A stretch of 17,071 nucleotides of DNA from Castellaniella sp041675725 (GTDB lineage Bacteria > Pseudomonadota > Gammaproteobacteria > Burkholderiales > Burkholderiaceae_B). The notes beneath the pieces are model-generated. The model was not told the DNA's origin. It saw nothing but the letters and a program-made list of their open reading frames with translations, and searched no databases. Of this stretch, positions 1 through 7,159 are shown in pieces; position 1 is the first letter of the stretch; every line of letters starts with the position of its first letter. Where the stretch lies: the NCBI RefSeq assembly GCF_041675725.1, contig NZ_JBAYTI010000055.1, forward strand, positions 1-17,071, written 5' to 3'. The translations under genes were made by a program, and so were the position numbers.

Positions 1-608
1 ATATCGATATTTCCTTGCTGGACTGTGTGGTGGCCATCAGCTCCTATCAGGCCATCAACCACTTTCTTTCAGGGCAGATCCCGCGCCGCATGGGCAACGC
101 GCATTCCAACATGGTGCCCTACCAGGTATTTGCCTGCCGCCAGGGCGACGTCATCGTCGCCGTGGGCAATGACGGGCAGTTTCAGGCATTTTGCGAGGTC
201 ATCGGGCGGCCGGATCTGGCCAATGACGCGCGCTATGCGACACCGAGCCAACGCAACCTGAACCGCGACACCCTGATCCCGCAGATTGCCGCGGTGATGC
301 AGCAGCGCGACATGGCCGATTGGGTGCAGCGCCTCGAGGCCGCTAACGTGCCTTGCGGGCCCATCAACAACCTGAAACAGGTCTTCGAGGATCCGCACGT
401 ACAGCATCGTGGCATGCGCCTGTCCTTGCCGCACAGCGCCGGGGTGCAGGCGCCTGCGGTGGCCAATCCCATGCGCCTTTCGGCCACGCCGATCCACTAC
501 GGCGCGTCCGCGCCCCTGCTGGGCGAACACACCGATGCCGTGCTCGCCAGCGAATTGGGCCTGGACGCGCAAGCGTGTGCGGCCTTGCGGGCGGCCGGCG
601 CCATCTGA
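1..608 (+). CDS. CaiB/BaiF family CoA transferase, C-terminal part (5' end outside window)
   Basis: This is the last 201 or so residues of a class III CoA transferase, which moves CoA between acyl-CoA and a free carboxylic acid. The reading frame is already open at base 3 (I-D-I-S-L-L-D), so the true start lies to the left and the TTG at 15 is not a start. Typical landmarks of the family's second half are present: the DISLLD helix, GNAHSNMVPYQVF, VAVGNDGQFQAFCEVIGRPDL, the VPCGPINNLKQVFEDPHVQHRGM stretch (the VPxGPI-type turn) and a closing LGEHTD motif. Family members are about 400 residues, so roughly half is visible, and the catalytic aspartate of the N-terminal half is not in the window. 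It lies upstream of two acyl-CoA dehydrogenase genes, which suggests activation of an acid that is then dehydrogenated. The substrate cannot be read from the sequence. Confidence 0.93.
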   Translation, partial: IDISLLDCVVAISSYQAINHFLSGQIPRRMGNAHSNMVPYQVFACRQGDVIVAVGNDGQFQAFCEVIGRPDLANDARYATPSQRNLNRDTLIPQIAAVMQQRDMADWVQRLEAANVPCGPINNLKQVFEDPHVQHRGMRLSLPHSAGVQAPAVANPMRLSATPIHYGASAPLLGEHTDAVLASELGLDAQACAALRAAGAI

Positions 609-756
609 TCGGGTCTTTTGGGGCGTCCAGGGCGTCCGCGCGCTAAATGGGTCTGGGCCTGGCGGTAGGGATCTGGTACAACTGCAAGATGCCAGCGACG
701 CGCGGTCTCTCCGGCCAGGTCGGCTGTGATCGGCAGCGGGCGGATTGGGGGACACC

Positions 757-1950
757 ATGGATTTGAACTGGAGCGCGGCCGATCTGGCCTTCCAAGACGA
801 GGTTCGGCAATTCGTGGCCGAATACCTGCCCGCGGACATCCGCGACAAGTGCATGCGCCATCAACGCCTCGGGAAACAAGACTATGTCCGCTGGCACCGG
901 GTCCTGGCCGCGCACGGTTGGGGGGCGCCGGCTTGGCCGGTCGCTTATGGCGGCACGGGCTGGAGCCCGCTGCAGCGCCTGATCTTCGAGATCGAGGCGT
1001 TCAAGGGGGGCGCACCGCGCCTGCTGCCCTTTGGCTTGAGCATGATCGGTCCGGTGCTCATCCGCTATGGCTCAGAGGCGCAAAAGGCGCGCTTTCTGCC
1101 CCGCATGATCACGGTGGAAGACTGGTGGTGCCAGGGCTATTCCGAGCCCCAGGCGGGCTCGGACCTGGCCTCGCTGCGGACCCGCGCCGAGCGCACGGCC
1201 GACGGCTACATCGTGCACGGCCAGAAAACCTGGACGACACTGGCCCAGCACGCCGACTGGATGTTCTGTCTGGCCCGCACCGACCCGGATGCCCGCCCGC
1301 AGGCAGGGATCTCGATGCTGCTCGTCGATCTGCGCCAGCCGGGGGTGACGGTGCGCCCCATCCGAACGCTCGACGGGGCCACCGAAATCAACGAGGTCTG
1401 GCTCGACGGTGTGTTCGTGCCCGAGGATCAGCGGGTGGGCGAGGAAAACCAGGGCTGGACCTACGCCAAGTATCTGCTGGGCCACGAACGCACCGGCATC
1501 GCCGGGCTGGGCCACTGCCACCGCGAGCTGGCCTTGCTGAAAGCGATGGCCGCCCGGACGGTGGCTGATGGCGCCGCCGTGGCCAGCAACGCCCGCCTGA
1601 ACGATCGCATCGCGCGCGTAGAGATCGACATCCTGGGCCTGGAAATGCTGCTTCTGCGTGTGGTGTCGGGGGCCGACGCCCAGCCCGGGCCACAGGCCTC
1701 CATCCTCAAGGTGATGGGTTCCGAAATCCAGCAGCGGCTGGCGCGCCTGCAGTTCGAGGTCATGGGCCTCGAGTCCTGGCCATACGATCCAGACTGGCGC
1801 TTCGCCGAGGCTGATTTCTTCGGCCCGGGGCCAGAGGGCGCGGCCGCCGCCGGCGCCACCTACCTGGACATGCGCAAGACCACCATCTATGGCGGATCAA
1901 CCCAGATCCAGAAGGGCATCATCGCCAAGATGCTGATGGGGGTGGCGTGA
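757..1950 (+). CDS. acyl-CoA dehydrogenase, probable large/catalytic subunit of a heteromeric enzyme (PimC-like)
   Basis: A 397-residue FAD flavoprotein expected to introduce an alpha,beta double bond into an acyl-CoA and pass electrons to ETF. I chose the ATG at 757, preceded by GGGGGA, over the in-frame TTG at 745. The N-terminal helical domain runs to about residue 120. The beta domain opens with WWCQGYSEPQAGSDLASL (about 123-140), the usual flavin and substrate motif. The C-terminal helical domain ends in TTIYGGSTQIQKGIIAK (about 375-391). At the position where medium-chain enzymes carry their catalytic Glu (YEGT), this protein has Gly (YGGS). A Glu in HERTG (residue 244) sits where isovaleryl-CoA dehydrogenase has its base, so that residue is the likely catalyst. 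The overall pattern (DYVRWHRVLAAHGWGAPAWP, GGTGWS) resembles pimeloyl-CoA dehydrogenase large subunits, but the true substrate is open. The partner gene starts 31 bases downstream. Confidence 0.93.
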   Translation: MDLNWSAADLAFQDEVRQFVAEYLPADIRDKCMRHQRLGKQDYVRWHRVLAAHGWGAPAWPVAYGGTGWSPLQRLIFEIEAFKGGAPRLLPFGLSMIGPVLIRYGSEAQKARFLPRMITVEDWWCQGYSEPQAGSDLASLRTRAERTADGYIVHGQKTWTTLAQHADWMFCLARTDPDARPQAGISMLLVDLRQPGVTVRPIRTLDGATEINEVWLDGVFVPEDQRVGEENQGWTYAKYLLGHERTGIAGLGHCHRELALLKAMAARTVADGAAVASNARLNDRIARVEIDILGLEMLLLRVVSGADAQPGPQASILKVMGSEIQQRLARLQFEVMGLESWPYDPDWRFAEADFFGPGPEGAAAAGATYLDMRKTTIYGGSTQIQKGIIAKMLMGVA

Positions 1951-1981
1951 TGGGCATGCACCGGTTCCACAAGGAGGCCCC

Positions 1982-3103
1982 ATGGACCTGACCTACCGAG
2001 ATGAACAGCGCATGCTGCTCGAAAGCCTCGATAAGCTACTGGCCGCTCAGTGGGCCTTCGAGGCGCGCAGGGCCCGGGCCCGCGACGCCGGGGTCGATCG
2101 CCCCGCCTGGCAGGGCCTGGCGGACCTGGGGGTCGCCGCACTGCTGGTGCCCGAGGCGCACGGCGGCTTTCAGGAAACGCCCGCGACCCTGATGCTCACC
2201 CAGTTGGTGCTGGGGCGCCACCTGGTGCAGGGGCCCCTGATCCCCAGCGCGGTCATGGCCACCGTGCTGCTGCGCGACAGCGGCAACCCGGTGTCGTGCC
2301 AGACCCACCTGCCGGCCATGGCCGCAGGGCAGCAGGTGTTTTCCGTGGCCTGGCTCGAGTCCGACCAGCGCCACCAGGCGGTGGCCCGGGCGGTCTTGGC
2401 GCAGGCATGCCCACAGGGGTGGCGGATCTCGGGTCGCAAAAAGCTGGTGTGGGCGGGTGCGCAAGCCGACCAGTTGATCGTGTCTGCCGTGCTCGACGGC
2501 GAGCAGGCCCTGTTCGTGGTGCCCACCCGGCTCGAAGGGGTGCATCTGCAAGACTATCCCACGCTGGATGGCCAGCGCTGCGCTACGCTGGTCATGGATC
2601 AGGCGTGCCTGCCCGAAGGGGCCCTGGTCGCGCGTGGCGCGGCGGCCCAATCCGCCCTGCAGTCGGCCTTCGATCATGGCGTGGCCGCCCTGTGCGCCCA
2701 TGCCGCGGGTGCGGTGGGGCGCCTGGTCGACCTGACCACGGGCTACCTGAAGGTACGCGAACAATTTGGCCGTCGCCTGGCCAGCTTCCAGGTGCTGCAG
2801 CACGCCTTGGCCGATCTGCTCATGCACCAGGAAATGGCGGTGTCTTTCGCCCACGTGGCTGCGCGCGGGCTGGGCAGCGCCGACGCCGCAGAGCGCCAGT
2901 ACCTGTTGTCGGCGGCCAAGGTCGGCGTGGCCGATGCCGCCCGCTTCGTGGCCGAGCAGGCCGTGCAGCTGCATGGCGGCATGGGCATGACCGACGAACT
3001 CGAAGCGAGCGATTATGTACGCAGCCTGGCCCTGTTCGAATGCCTGCTGGGCGATTCGGATTGGCACTTGAGCCGCATGCAGCACGGCATACCGCAAACT
3101 TGA
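1982..3103 (+). CDS. acyl-CoA dehydrogenase, probable small/non-catalytic partner subunit (PimD-like)
   Basis: A 373-residue acyl-CoA dehydrogenase fold protein with a strong ribosome site, AAGGAGG, five bases before the ATG. FAD-contact motifs of the C-terminal domain are clear: VREQFGRRLASFQ (about 258-270) and AVQLHGGMGMTDE (about 327-339). The beta-domain motif that normally reads (T/S)EPxAGSD is replaced by AWLESDQRHQA, and the helix that would carry an isovaleryl-type catalytic Glu reads FDHGVAAL. Neither usual catalytic Glu position is filled. This matches the non-catalytic chain of two-gene (alpha2beta2) acyl-CoA dehydrogenases, whose large subunit would be the gene just upstream. Only 31 bases separate the two, so they are probably one operon. 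The last codons lie inside a direct-repeat patch, and the C terminus (QHGIPQT) may have been shaped by that duplication. Confidence 0.9.
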   Translation: MDLTYRDEQRMLLESLDKLLAAQWAFEARRARARDAGVDRPAWQGLADLGVAALLVPEAHGGFQETPATLMLTQLVLGRHLVQGPLIPSAVMATVLLRDSGNPVSCQTHLPAMAAGQQVFSVAWLESDQRHQAVARAVLAQACPQGWRISGRKKLVWAGAQADQLIVSAVLDGEQALFVVPTRLEGVHLQDYPTLDGQRCATLVMDQACLPEGALVARGAAAQSALQSAFDHGVAALCAHAAGAVGRLVDLTTGYLKVREQFGRRLASFQVLQHALADLLMHQEMAVSFAHVAARGLGSADAAERQYLLSAAKVGVADAARFVAEQAVQLHGGMGMTDELEASDYVRSLALFECLLGDSDWHLSRMQHGIPQT

Positions 3104-3124
3104 GCCGCATGCCGCAAACTTGAG
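3067..3124 (+). repeat. overlapping short direct repeats across the stop of the second acyl-CoA dehydrogenase gene
   Basis: CTTGAGCCGCATGC occurs at 3067-3080 and again at 3099-3112 (period 32). CCGCAAACTTGAG occurs at 3092-3104 and 3112-3124 (period 20). The annotated TGA stop (3101-3103) is inside the second copy of the first unit and in the first copy of the second unit. This looks like a small local duplication or slippage event. Confidence 0.8.
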
Positions 3125-3126
3125 GT

Positions 3127-3151
3127 GCACGCGGCATGCCGTGCCGCGTGC
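3127..3151. terminator. perfect 10-bp hairpin between convergent operons, possible bidirectional terminator
   Basis: GCACGCGGCA (3127-3136), a five-base loop TGCCG, then TGCCGCGTGC (3142-3151) form a perfect GC-rich stem. It lies 24 bases after the stop of the rightward gene and 10 bases after the stop (3161) of the leftward operon, the expected place for a shared terminator. No T-run follows on either strand, so it does not meet the classic intrinsic pattern; it may instead act as an mRNA 3'-end stabiliser. Confidence 0.5.
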
Positions 3152-3160
3152 GGCGTACCG

Positions 3161-4219
3161 TCAGCCAGCCACCAGCACGGCGCGGCCGGTGACTTCGCCC
3201 TGGCGCAGCCGGCTCAGGGCTTCGTCGGCCTGGTCCAGCGCAAAGGTCTCGATGGGCATGGGCGGCACCTTGCCGGTCTTGACCAGTTCGATGAGCTCTT
3301 GCAGCTCGCCCAGATTGCCCACGAAGCTGCCCAGGATCTGGATGGCGCGCATGGCGATCAGCGCCATGGACCACGGCGCCAGGCCGCCGAACAGCCCGAT
3401 GATGACCAGCTTGCCGCCCTTGGCCAGGCAATTGAAGGCAAGCTCGGACGTGGCCGGCGCCCCGACCAGGTCGATGGCTGCCTGGATGGGGCCACCCATG
3501 GCCTGGGCGATTTGCTCGGCCACGTCGGGCGCGTTGCCGTCGATGACGGCCAGCGCCCCGGCCTTCAGGGCCGCCTCGCGCTTGCCGGCGTCGATGTCGA
3601 CGACCACCGCGCCCTTGCCGCCCAGCGCCTTGAGCAGTTGCAGGCTCATCAGGCCCAGGCCGCCCGCGCCAAAGATCAGGATCGGGTGTTCGGTGTAGGT
3701 CTCGGCGCCGATCTTCTTGAGGGCCGAGAACGTGGTCAGGCCGGAGCAGGCGTAGGGCGCCAGCTGCGCCGGGTCGAGGTCGCCGATGTCGATCAGGTAT
3801 TTGGCATTGGGGACCAGCATGTATTCGGCATAGCCGCCGTGGCGCATAATCCCCAGGGTGCGCGGGGCCGCACAGTAATTTTCGCGGCCCGCCTTGCAGG
3901 TGGCGCACTCGCCGCAGCCGATCCAGGGGTAGGCCAGGTAGTTGCGGCCGATTTCTACGCCCTTCGCGTCCGGGCCCATGGCCTCGAGCGTGCCGGTGGT
4001 TTCATGGCCCAGTGCCAGCGGCAGGCTGACCCCGCGATCCTTCAGTGACAGGATGCGGCCCTTGCCCAGGTCGTACCCGCCTTCCCAGAGGTGGATGTCA
4101 CTGTGGCATACCCCGGCGGCCTTGACCTTGAGCAGGACTTCGGCCCCTTCGGGTTTGGGGATGGGCATGTCGAGCTCGGCCAGCGCCTCGCGAAAATTGA
4201 CGATGCAGTAGCATTTCAT
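3161..4219 (-). CDS. zinc-dependent medium-chain alcohol dehydrogenase
   Basis: A 352-residue MDR-family dehydrogenase that oxidises an alcohol to an aldehyde or ketone with NAD(P)+. Catalytic zinc ligands appear as Cys38 in GVCHSDIH, His72-Glu73 in LGHETTG, and Cys158 in APYACSGLTTFSA. The structural zinc lobe has four cysteines at 102, 105, 108 and 116 (GCGECATCKAGRENYC). The nucleotide-binding turn is GAGGLG (184-189), and the acidic residue ending the next strand (VVVDID, Asp208) favours NAD over NADP. The ATG is preceded by AAGGA. It is the last gene of the molybdenum hydroxylase operon, 9 bases after the XdhC-type gene, so it is very likely co-transcribed. That position suggests it makes an aldehyde which the molybdenum enzyme oxidises, but this is inference. 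The substrate is unknown. Confidence 0.93.
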   Translation of the reverse strand: MKCYCIVNFREALAELDMPIPKPEGAEVLLKVKAAGVCHSDIHLWEGGYDLGKGRILSLKDRGVSLPLALGHETTGTLEAMGPDAKGVEIGRNYLAYPWIGCGECATCKAGRENYCAAPRTLGIMRHGGYAEYMLVPNAKYLIDIGDLDPAQLAPYACSGLTTFSALKKIGAETYTEHPILIFGAGGLGLMSLQLLKALGGKGAVVVDIDAGKREAALKAGALAVIDGNAPDVAEQIAQAMGGPIQAAIDLVGAPATSELAFNCLAKGGKLVIIGLFGGLAPWSMALIAMRAIQILGSFVGNLGELQELIELVKTGKVPPMPIETFALDQADEALSRLRQGEVTGRAVLVAG

Positions 4220-4228
4220 GGGTTTTCC

Positions 4229-5281
4229 TTATGTGGAGTGAATCGAGAGCAGGCAGCTGGAGCCGGCCGAGACCATGCCCTGGCTGTCCTTGACGAATTC
4301 GACGTCGGATTCGCGCGTCAGCGTGACGCCGTTCTTGATGGCCAGCACTTCGGCCATGACGCTGACTGCGATCTCTGGCGGGGTCTTGCTGCCGATGTAG
4401 ATGCCGACCGGGCCGCGCAGCCGGGCCAGCGAGGCCTCGGTCTGGTCGAGGTATTCGATCATGCGCTGGCGGCGCGCGTGGTTGTTGCGCCGGCTGCCGA
4501 TGGCCCCGATGTAGAACGCCGGTGTCTCGAGGGCTTGCAGCAGCGCCAGGTCATCCAGTTTGGGATCGTGGGTCAGGGCGATGAGGCAGCTGCGCGCGTC
4601 GGGGTTGAACGCCAGCACGGTGTCATCGGGCATGGTGGAGACGACCTGCACGCCGGGCACGTTCCAGACCGTGGCGTATTCTTTGCGCGGGTCGCAGACG
4701 GTGACCTCGAAGCCGCAGAACTGCGCCATGGTGGCCAGGTATTCGCTCATTTGGCCGGCGCCGATGATCAGCATGCGGTATTCGGGGCCGAAGGTATTGA
4801 CCAGCTGCTGCGCATCGAGTTCGAGATCGGCCGGCACCTGGCTGGGCGAGAGGCGGGCCTGGCCCGTGGCCAGGTCGACCGTGCGGTGCATCAGCGCGCC
4901 GGTGTCCAGGGCCGCCACCAGCTCGGCCAGAAGGCCGGCGTCTGGATCGAACTCGAGGATCACCTCGAGCGTGCCGCCGCAGGGCAGCCCGAACCGGTGG
5001 GCTTCGTCGGCCGTCAGGCCATACTGCAGGAACAGGGGTGGGCCGCTGCGCGGCAGGGCGTCCGGGATGTCGTGCCGGGTATAGCGCAGGATGAGATCGT
5101 CTTCGATGCAGCCGCCCGAGACCGAGCCGACGATCACGCCATCGTCGCGCATGGCCATGATGGAACCCACGGGGCGCGGCGAAGAGCCCCAGGTGCGCAC
5201 CACCGTGACCAGGACGGCGGGGCGGCCGGCCTCGCGCCAGCCCTGCACGGTGCGCAAAACAGTAAGATCGAGATTTTCCAT
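4229..5281 (-). CDS. XdhC/CoxF-type molybdenum cofactor maturation protein
   Basis: A 350-residue member of the XdhC/CoxI family with both halves in one chain. XdhC proteins bind molybdenum cofactor, promote its sulfuration and deliver it to xanthine-dehydrogenase-family enzymes. The N-terminal domain has the family signatures WGSSPRPVGSIMAM (about 31-44), GSVSGGCIE (52-60) and GLPCGGTLEV (98-107), the last including the conserved cysteine. The C-terminal domain is a Rossmann fold with LIIGAGQMSEYLA (171-183), LTHDPKLDD (236-244) and IGAIGSRRNNHARR (258-271). It starts at the ATG at 5281 just after GGGGGT and is 42 bases downstream of the CoxG-like gene. Its place in the operon indicates that it serves the CoxL-like subunit encoded upstream. 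Confidence 0.93.
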   Translation of the reverse strand: MENLDLTVLRTVQGWREAGRPAVLVTVVRTWGSSPRPVGSIMAMRDDGVIVGSVSGGCIEDDLILRYTRHDIPDALPRSGPPLFLQYGLTADEAHRFGLPCGGTLEVILEFDPDAGLLAELVAALDTGALMHRTVDLATGQARLSPSQVPADLELDAQQLVNTFGPEYRMLIIGAGQMSEYLATMAQFCGFEVTVCDPRKEYATVWNVPGVQVVSTMPDDTVLAFNPDARSCLIALTHDPKLDDLALLQALETPAFYIGAIGSRRNNHARRQRMIEYLDQTEASLARLRGPVGIYIGSKTPPEIAVSVMAEVLAIKNGVTLTRESDVEFVKDSQGMVSAGSSCLLSIHST

Positions 5282-5323
5282 GGTACCCCCCGATGGCTGT
5301 GTGGCGGGATGGTGGCCCCGGCC

Positions 5324-5902
5324 CTAGCCCTGGCTGGCCCAGGCGATGAGCACGATCAGGATGACCACGATCGCCCCCCAGGCCCAGCCGGGTATTTTTT
5401 TGCCGGCGGATTCGGCCGCCGTGCCGCTGGCTGCCGCGGGCGCATCGGCGGCTGGCGGATGGCGCCGCTGCATTTCTTCGTCGAACCGCTTGAAAAAGCT
5501 TTCCGACATGGACTTGGCCACCCCGTCGATCAGGCGCTGCCCCACCTGGGCAATTTTGCCGCCGACCGTGGCTTCGACTTCGTAGTCCAGCTGGGTGCCG
5601 TCGCCCTGCGGGCTGAGGCGCACCTTGGCGGTGCCTTTGCCAAAACCCGCCGCCCCGCCATTGCCTTCGAAGTTCAGCGTATAGCTGTCTGGCGCCTGGA
5701 TGTCCGTGAGCTGGATCGTGCTTTTGAACTTGGCCGAAACCGGGCCCACCTTGATCTGGCTGACGACGGCATAGGTGTTGTCCGCCGTGGGTTCGATGCT
5801 TTCGCAGCCCGGTACGCAGACCTTGAGGACCTCGGGGTCGTTCAGGGCTTCCCAGGCCTGTTGCTGGGTAATGGACAGCAACCGTGATCCTTGCATTTGC
5901 AT
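5324..5902 (-). CDS. coxG: CoxG-family SRPBCC protein with C-terminal membrane anchor
   Basis: A 192-residue protein of the CoxG (carbon monoxide dehydrogenase subunit G) family. Residues 1-145 form the SRPBCC hydrophobic-pocket fold, with WEALNDPEVLKVCVPGCESIE (about 17-37) and FEGNGGAAGFGKGTAKV (about 78-94) as family landmarks and the VGGKIAQVGQRLIDGVAKSM helix near 113-132. An Ala/Pro-rich linker (about 149-168) leads to a single transmembrane helix, about 172-190. CoxG proteins tether CO-dehydrogenase-like enzymes to the membrane and have been linked to quinone delivery; for this form II system the same role is inferred. The ATG at 5902 has GGAG eight bases upstream; a second ATG two codons on is less well placed. 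It follows the VWA gene by 12 bases. Confidence 0.92.
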   Translation of the reverse strand: MQMQGSRLLSITQQQAWEALNDPEVLKVCVPGCESIEPTADNTYAVVSQIKVGPVSAKFKSTIQLTDIQAPDSYTLNFEGNGGAAGFGKGTAKVRLSPQGDGTQLDYEVEATVGGKIAQVGQRLIDGVAKSMSESFFKRFDEEMQRRHPPAADAPAAASGTAAESAGKKIPGWAWGAIVVILIVLIAWASQG

Positions 5903-5914
5903 GGCAGAGTCTCC

Positions 5915-7159
5915 TTATTGTTTTGCCAAGGCGGCCAGGGCGCTGGCCAGCGCCTGCAGCCGGCTGACGTTGTGCACGGCCAGCATGGCGTCGGCATGCG
6001 CATGCAGCACGGCGGCCCCCCGTGCAAGCGGTGCGTAGCCTTCGAAACGCAACAGCGGATTGAGCCACAGCAGCTGGCGCACATGTCGCTTGAGCCATTG
6101 TAGCTCGTGGTCCAGCTGGGCTGGATCGTCCGTGTCCAGCCCATCGGAAATCAACAACACCAGCGTGCGTCGGCCCACGAGATGGTGGGCATGCTGTCGG
6201 CGCAGGGTGGCCAGGCTGGCCGCCAGCCGGGTGCCGCCGGCGAAATCGTGCAGCAGGGGCGCGGCCTGCAGCAGCATGGCATCGGTGTCCGCCAGCCGAA
6301 ACGCCGGGTTCAGGTCGGTCAGGCCGGTGCCGAACGCATAGACCCGCCGGTGCACCGGCTGCAGGCGGCCCCGCAGGACTGTGCGCCGCGTGGCGGCGTG
6401 CAGAAAGGCCAGCAGGATACGGGCGTAGCGCTCCATGGAGCCCGACACGTCCAGCAGCACCAGCAGCGGCAAGGGCGCCGGCCGCCGCCGGCGATGGCGC
6501 AGGGCGATCAGTTCGCCGCCGCGCGCGCCGGCGGCGCGCAGGCTGGCCTGCCAGTGCAGATGGCGGCTGCGCCCGCCGATGCGAAAGCGCCGGCTGGGCA
6601 CGGCGGGCAACGACAGGGGGATCTGGCGCACCAATTGCTCGATCAGGTGGTATTCGCTCGCGCCCAGCTGGTTGAAATCGGCGTGTTTGAGTCGCTGCAG
6701 CGCGCTTGCCGTCATGGCGGCATCCAGTTCCAGGTCGCCGGCCGCCGGCTTGGGCAGCGGCGGCCTGGTGGCGGCCAGCGCGGCCTGTGCCCGCGGCCGC
6801 GGCGCCTCGCGCCTGGGGCGGGACGGTTGTGGCGCCATGCGGGCCAGCAACTGCTGGGCCAGTTCCGGATCCCTGAAAAATGCCGCGAACATCTCGCGAA
6901 ACACGCCGATGTCTTGCGGGCGGTTGACGAGCACGCATTCCAGGGCCGCGGCGGCTTCGGCCCGGGTTTCGGGCTGGGTCAACACCCAGGCCTGCTGGGC
7001 CAGCGCGATGCGGGCCGAGTCGACCGGCAGGCCGGCGCGCCGCAGGGCGCGACCGAACGCCGCCAGGTTGCCCGCCAGCTTGCCGCGCCGGGCGTCGCCC
7101 AGCTGCGACACCCAGTGCGGCAGGGGGCCGGGGGGATAAGACGCGGGTTCAGGGTTCAC
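5915..7159 (-). CDS. coxE: CoxE-like protein with von Willebrand factor A domain
   Basis: A 414-residue VWA-domain protein of the kind that works with MoxR-type AAA+ ATPases to mature molybdenum hydroxylases; in the CO dehydrogenase system CoxD and CoxE take part in inserting sulfur and copper at the active site. Residues 1-110 are helical, 110-145 are an Arg/Pro/Ala-rich linker, and the VWA fold starts near 228. The metal-ion-dependent adhesion site is intact: DVSGS (Asp237, Ser239, Ser241), Thr310 in FAGGTRLAASL, and Asp339 in LLISDGLDTDD. The GTG start at 7159 lies inside the end of the MoxR gene (11-base overlap), so translation of the two is probably coupled and the products are made together. 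Since the active-site loop of the partner enzyme lacks the copper-binding Cys, only the sulfuration or chaperone part of the role is expected here. Confidence 0.9.
   Translation of the reverse strand: MNPEPASYPPGPLPHWVSQLGDARRGKLAGNLAAFGRALRRAGLPVDSARIALAQQAWVLTQPETRAEAAAALECVLVNRPQDIGVFREMFAAFFRDPELAQQLLARMAPQPSRPRREAPRPRAQAALAATRPPLPKPAAGDLELDAAMTASALQRLKHADFNQLGASEYHLIEQLVRQIPLSLPAVPSRRFRIGGRSRHLHWQASLRAAGARGGELIALRHRRRRPAPLPLLVLLDVSGSMERYARILLAFLHAATRRTVLRGRLQPVHRRVYAFGTGLTDLNPAFRLADTDAMLLQAAPLLHDFAGGTRLAASLATLRRQHAHHLVGRRTLVLLISDGLDTDDPAQLDHELQWLKRHVRQLLWLNPLLRFEGYAPLARGAAVLHAHADAMLAVHNVSRLQALASALAALAKQ

Noticed and set aside
678..696. Sigma-54-like promoter (CTGGTAC...TGCAA) before the first acyl-CoA dehydrogenase
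   Set aside because: The GG and GC elements are about three bases too close for the -24/-12 spacing.
4091..5887. A 598-codon + strand open frame opposite the XdhC and CoxG genes
   Set aside because: It crosses two real genes and their spacer and encodes only low-complexity sequence; shadow.
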